Positions 58,973 to 60,695 of a stretch of 60,695 bases of DNA are shown here, piece after piece. The notes under the pieces were generated by a model. The model was not told the DNA's origin and did no database searches. It was given only the letters and a program-made list of their open reading frames with translations. The DNA is taken from NCBI RefSeq assembly GCF_001436255.1, contig NZ_AZEI01000007.1, positions 1-60,695 of the forward strand, read 5' to 3'. The position numbers were made by a program, and so were the translations under genes. This DNA is from Lentilactobacillus rapi DSM 19907 = JCM 15042. Its GTDB lineage: Bacteria > Bacillota > Bacilli > Lactobacillales > Lactobacillaceae. Within the stretch, counting starts at the first letter, position 1. Each line of letters begins with the position of its first letter.

Positions 58973-59560
58973 ATGAAATTATTATTGAGTCGCCATGGCG
59001 AAACGGAATATAACCGCGAGAAAAAGTATTATGGCAAGGCCAATGTTGAATTGGATGATACTGGCTTGAAGCAAGCCGATCAATTGGCCGAAAAACTAAA
59101 AAATGTGCCAATTACGATCGCAATCCGAAGTGATTTGAAACGAACTGAGCAAACTTTGAATGCCGTTGAAAAGAATCATCCAACAACTCGGGTCATTGTT
59201 GAACCGGAATTTGACGAAATGCCCTTTGGAAATTGGGAGGGCAAGAATGCCAATGAGGTCGAAGCTGCTTATCCGGATGTATGGGAAAAATGGTTAAAAG
59301 CGCCCTTTGATGTCACCCCTGAGGGAGCGGAACCTTTCCATGATTTTGAAAAACGGGTAATCAAAGCCATTGATCACTACTTGGAGACTTTGCCAGCGGA
59401 CAGCACTGTTTTGCTCGTCGCTCATTTAGGCGTGTTGCGGACATTACATCACCATTGGTATCCTGATGTTGATTGGTGGTCTGTGAAGTTTAACGCAGGA
59501 GACTACTCAGAATATGAAGCGGTTGGGAATAAAGTTAAGCTTATTCAATTAAACGTTTGA
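58973..59560 (+). CDS. cobC: Alpha-ribazole phosphatase-like histidine phosphatase
   Basis: A 195-residue histidine phosphatase. SRHGETEYN carries the phosphorylated His, FDEMPFGNWEGK the acid/base Glu, and VAHLGVLRTL the second His. It removes the 5'-phosphate from alpha-ribazole phosphate or from adenosylcobalamin phosphate. The ATG abuts the cobS stop codon. It ends the cobalamin salvage operon. Confidence 0.88.
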   Translation: MKLLLSRHGETEYNREKKYYGKANVELDDTGLKQADQLAEKLKNVPITIAIRSDLKRTEQTLNAVEKNHPTTRVIVEPEFDEMPFGNWEGKNANEVEAAYPDVWEKWLKAPFDVTPEGAEPFHDFEKRVIKAIDHYLETLPADSTVLLVAHLGVLRTLHHHWYPDVDWWSVKFNAGDYSEYEAVGNKVKLIQLNV

Positions 59561-59869
59561 TAACCCTTTCAGAATAGGTGAAGCATCATTTATTTTGTTA
59601 CAATTGCCGACTGTCACAATTTTGAAGTCAATTCAGGATTGTGACTTTATTTTTGGCCAAATTCCGGAGAATTAACCGAAAAAATTCAGTTTGATTCAAT
59701 ATTTATTTGGAATTCGATTGATAACATTTTGCGCAATGATATTATTTTGCACCCAAACACCAATTTAATGTCAAAGTCAAAATCAATTAGGTGAATATTT
59801 TCACTTGAACCTATGCTATTCTTAATGCGTCGATTATGGCTTATCAATTAAAGGGTAGGTGTATATATT
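59561..59869. other. Upstream region of glpF with direct repeats
   Basis: A gene-free 309-base AT-rich region. ATTTTGCGC (59726-59734) and ATTTTGCAC (59744-59752) form a direct repeat with an 18-base period, the shape of AraC-type activator sites. TTGTGAC/GTCACAA-like arms occur around 59615-59644. No riboswitch was recognised. Confidence 0.45.
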
Positions 59870-60580
59870 ATGGATGGTTTTATTGGTGAATTTTTTGGCA
59901 CAATGATTTTGATTATGCTTGGTGCCGGTACCGGTGCTGGGTTTAATTTGAACAAGGCCTATGCTAAAGGGGCCAATTGGACGTTTGTCTGCTTGTCATG
60001 GGGAATGGCCGTTGCCATGGGTGTCTATGTGGCTGGATCACTCGGATCAATGGGACATTTGAACCCCGCTGTAACAATTGGATTTGCCTGCTTCGGCTTC
60101 TTCCCATGGAGTCAAGTTTTGCCATACCTGGCAGGTCAATTCTTAGGTGCCTTCGTTGGGGCAGCACTGGTTATCATTCAATTTTTCCCTCATTTCAAGG
60201 CAACTCCTGATGAAGCTTCAGGAAACCAAGTTGGAATTTTTGCAACAAGACCAGCAATCAAATCGCCATTATTTAATTTCATCTCAGAATTATTTGCCAC
60301 ATTTGCATTTATCTTCATTTTGTTAAACTTAGGTAACTTTACACAAGGACTCAAGCCATTTATCGTTGGCTTCTTGATCTTCGTTATTGGTACTGGATTA
60401 GGTACGACCACCGGGTTCGCCATCAACCCAGCCCGTGACTGGGGCCCACGTTTGGCCTACACAATTTTGCCGGTTCCTAACAAAGGAAGCGCATATTGGG
60501 GTTACGCCTGGGTACCAATGCTCGGACCGCTGGCAGGTGGAATTCTGGCTGCAGCGATTCAGTTTGCTTTAAAGGGTTAG
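59870..60580 (+). CDS. glpF: Glycerol/diol facilitator (aquaglyceroporin)
   Basis: A 236-residue MIP channel with six membrane segments and two half-helices. NPA boxes: HLNPAVT and AINPARD; the Asp after the second NPA marks glycerol channels rather than water-only aquaporins. GFLIFVIGTGLGTTTGFA fits GlpF. Its start follows GGGTAGGTG. Lying beside cobalamin salvage genes, it may be a PduF-like facilitator for glycerol or 1,2-propanediol in B12-dependent metabolism; no dehydratase gene is in the window. Confidence 0.92.
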   Translation: MDGFIGEFFGTMILIMLGAGTGAGFNLNKAYAKGANWTFVCLSWGMAVAMGVYVAGSLGSMGHLNPAVTIGFACFGFFPWSQVLPYLAGQFLGAFVGAALVIIQFFPHFKATPDEASGNQVGIFATRPAIKSPLFNFISELFATFAFIFILLNLGNFTQGLKPFIVGFLIFVIGTGLGTTTGFAINPARDWGPRLAYTILPVPNKGSAYWGYAWVPMLGPLAGGILAAAIQFALKG

Positions 60581-60606
60581 AGTGCCGAAAGAGGCGTTTT
60601 GACGCG

Positions 60607-60669
60607 ATTATATAAGAGCACCCTCCCAAAAATCCTGGGCTTGGATTTTTGGGAGGGTGTTCTTATATA
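60607..60669 (+). terminator. Long hairpin after glpF, related to palindrome family P
   Basis: TATAAGA, then CACCCTCCCAAAAATCC, pairs almost perfectly with GGATTTTTGGGAGGGTG and TCTTATA around TGGGCTT. It has no T-run of note. The inner layout (AAATCC...GGATTT, GCACC) resembles the family P cores. Confidence 0.7.
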
Positions 60670-60695
60670 TTAAGACAAACTATATTACGTCAAGA

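Overview
The window looks like the chromosome of a heterofermentative lactic acid bacterium of the Lactobacillaceae, most likely Lentilactobacillus or a near relative. This is inferred from gene content and protein style: maltose phosphorylase, a zinc mannitol 2-dehydrogenase next to a ROK fructokinase, aminopeptidase C, Rgg, PadR and HxlR regulators, TTG starts behind strong Shine-Dalgarno sites, Fst-type and RelB-type toxin-antitoxin loci, cobalamin lower-ligand salvage and a glycerol/diol facilitator. No rRNA, tRNA, CRISPR array or prophage was seen.

Layout. 0-8 kb: lipoprotein, D-serine dehydratase (dsdA), PadR with a DUF1129 membrane protein, an MFS carrier, a vitamin kinase/YwlG-like/ECF S-component operon, and a RelB-MazF-type toxin-antitoxin pair. 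8-14 kb: pepC, cobT, a candidate small RNA, and feoA-feoB with its Cys-rich partner. 14-20 kb: LacI regulator with a DHA2 carrier, cell-surface proteins, and a tandem array of a palindromic repeat. 20-28 kb: divergent fructose/mannitol and maltose loci. 28-43 kb: a type I toxin-antitoxin locus, secreted S53 peptidase, GST-family enzymes, Rgg with MFS, ArsR/GST and HxlR/quinone-reductase stress loci, and toxin-antitoxin debris. 43-48 kb: an MHS carrier preceded by an isoleucine-rich leader ORF, and a T-box controlling a peptide-binding protein and an M20 amidohydrolase. 48-50 kb: an IS607-type element with TnpB. 50-54 kb: a poly-N-acetylglucosamine (PNAG) operon led by a dispersin-like GH20 lipoprotein. 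54-60.7 kb: a nickel/cobalt transporter, the operon cblT-cblS-cobS-cobC, and glpF.

How the parts fit. CobT and CblT/CblS are two routes to alpha-ribazole phosphate; CobS and CobC finish the nucleotide loop, and the NiCoT carrier can bring cobalt. The glycerol facilitator beside them suggests B12-dependent glycerol or propanediol use, but no diol dehydratase lies in the window. Fructokinase and mannitol dehydrogenase split fructose between fermentation and NAD(P)H disposal, while maltose is imported and phosphorolysed.

The most unusual signals are non-coding. (1) About a dozen copies of a roughly 120-bp palindrome keep their ends and internal loops, while their helices change with compensating substitutions; two copies lie inside operons. 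(2) An Fst-type toxin locus has an antisense RNA that can pair with the whole toxin start region. (3) An Ile-rich leader ORF precedes alternative GC hairpins and a terminator. (4) A two-hairpin small RNA follows cobT.
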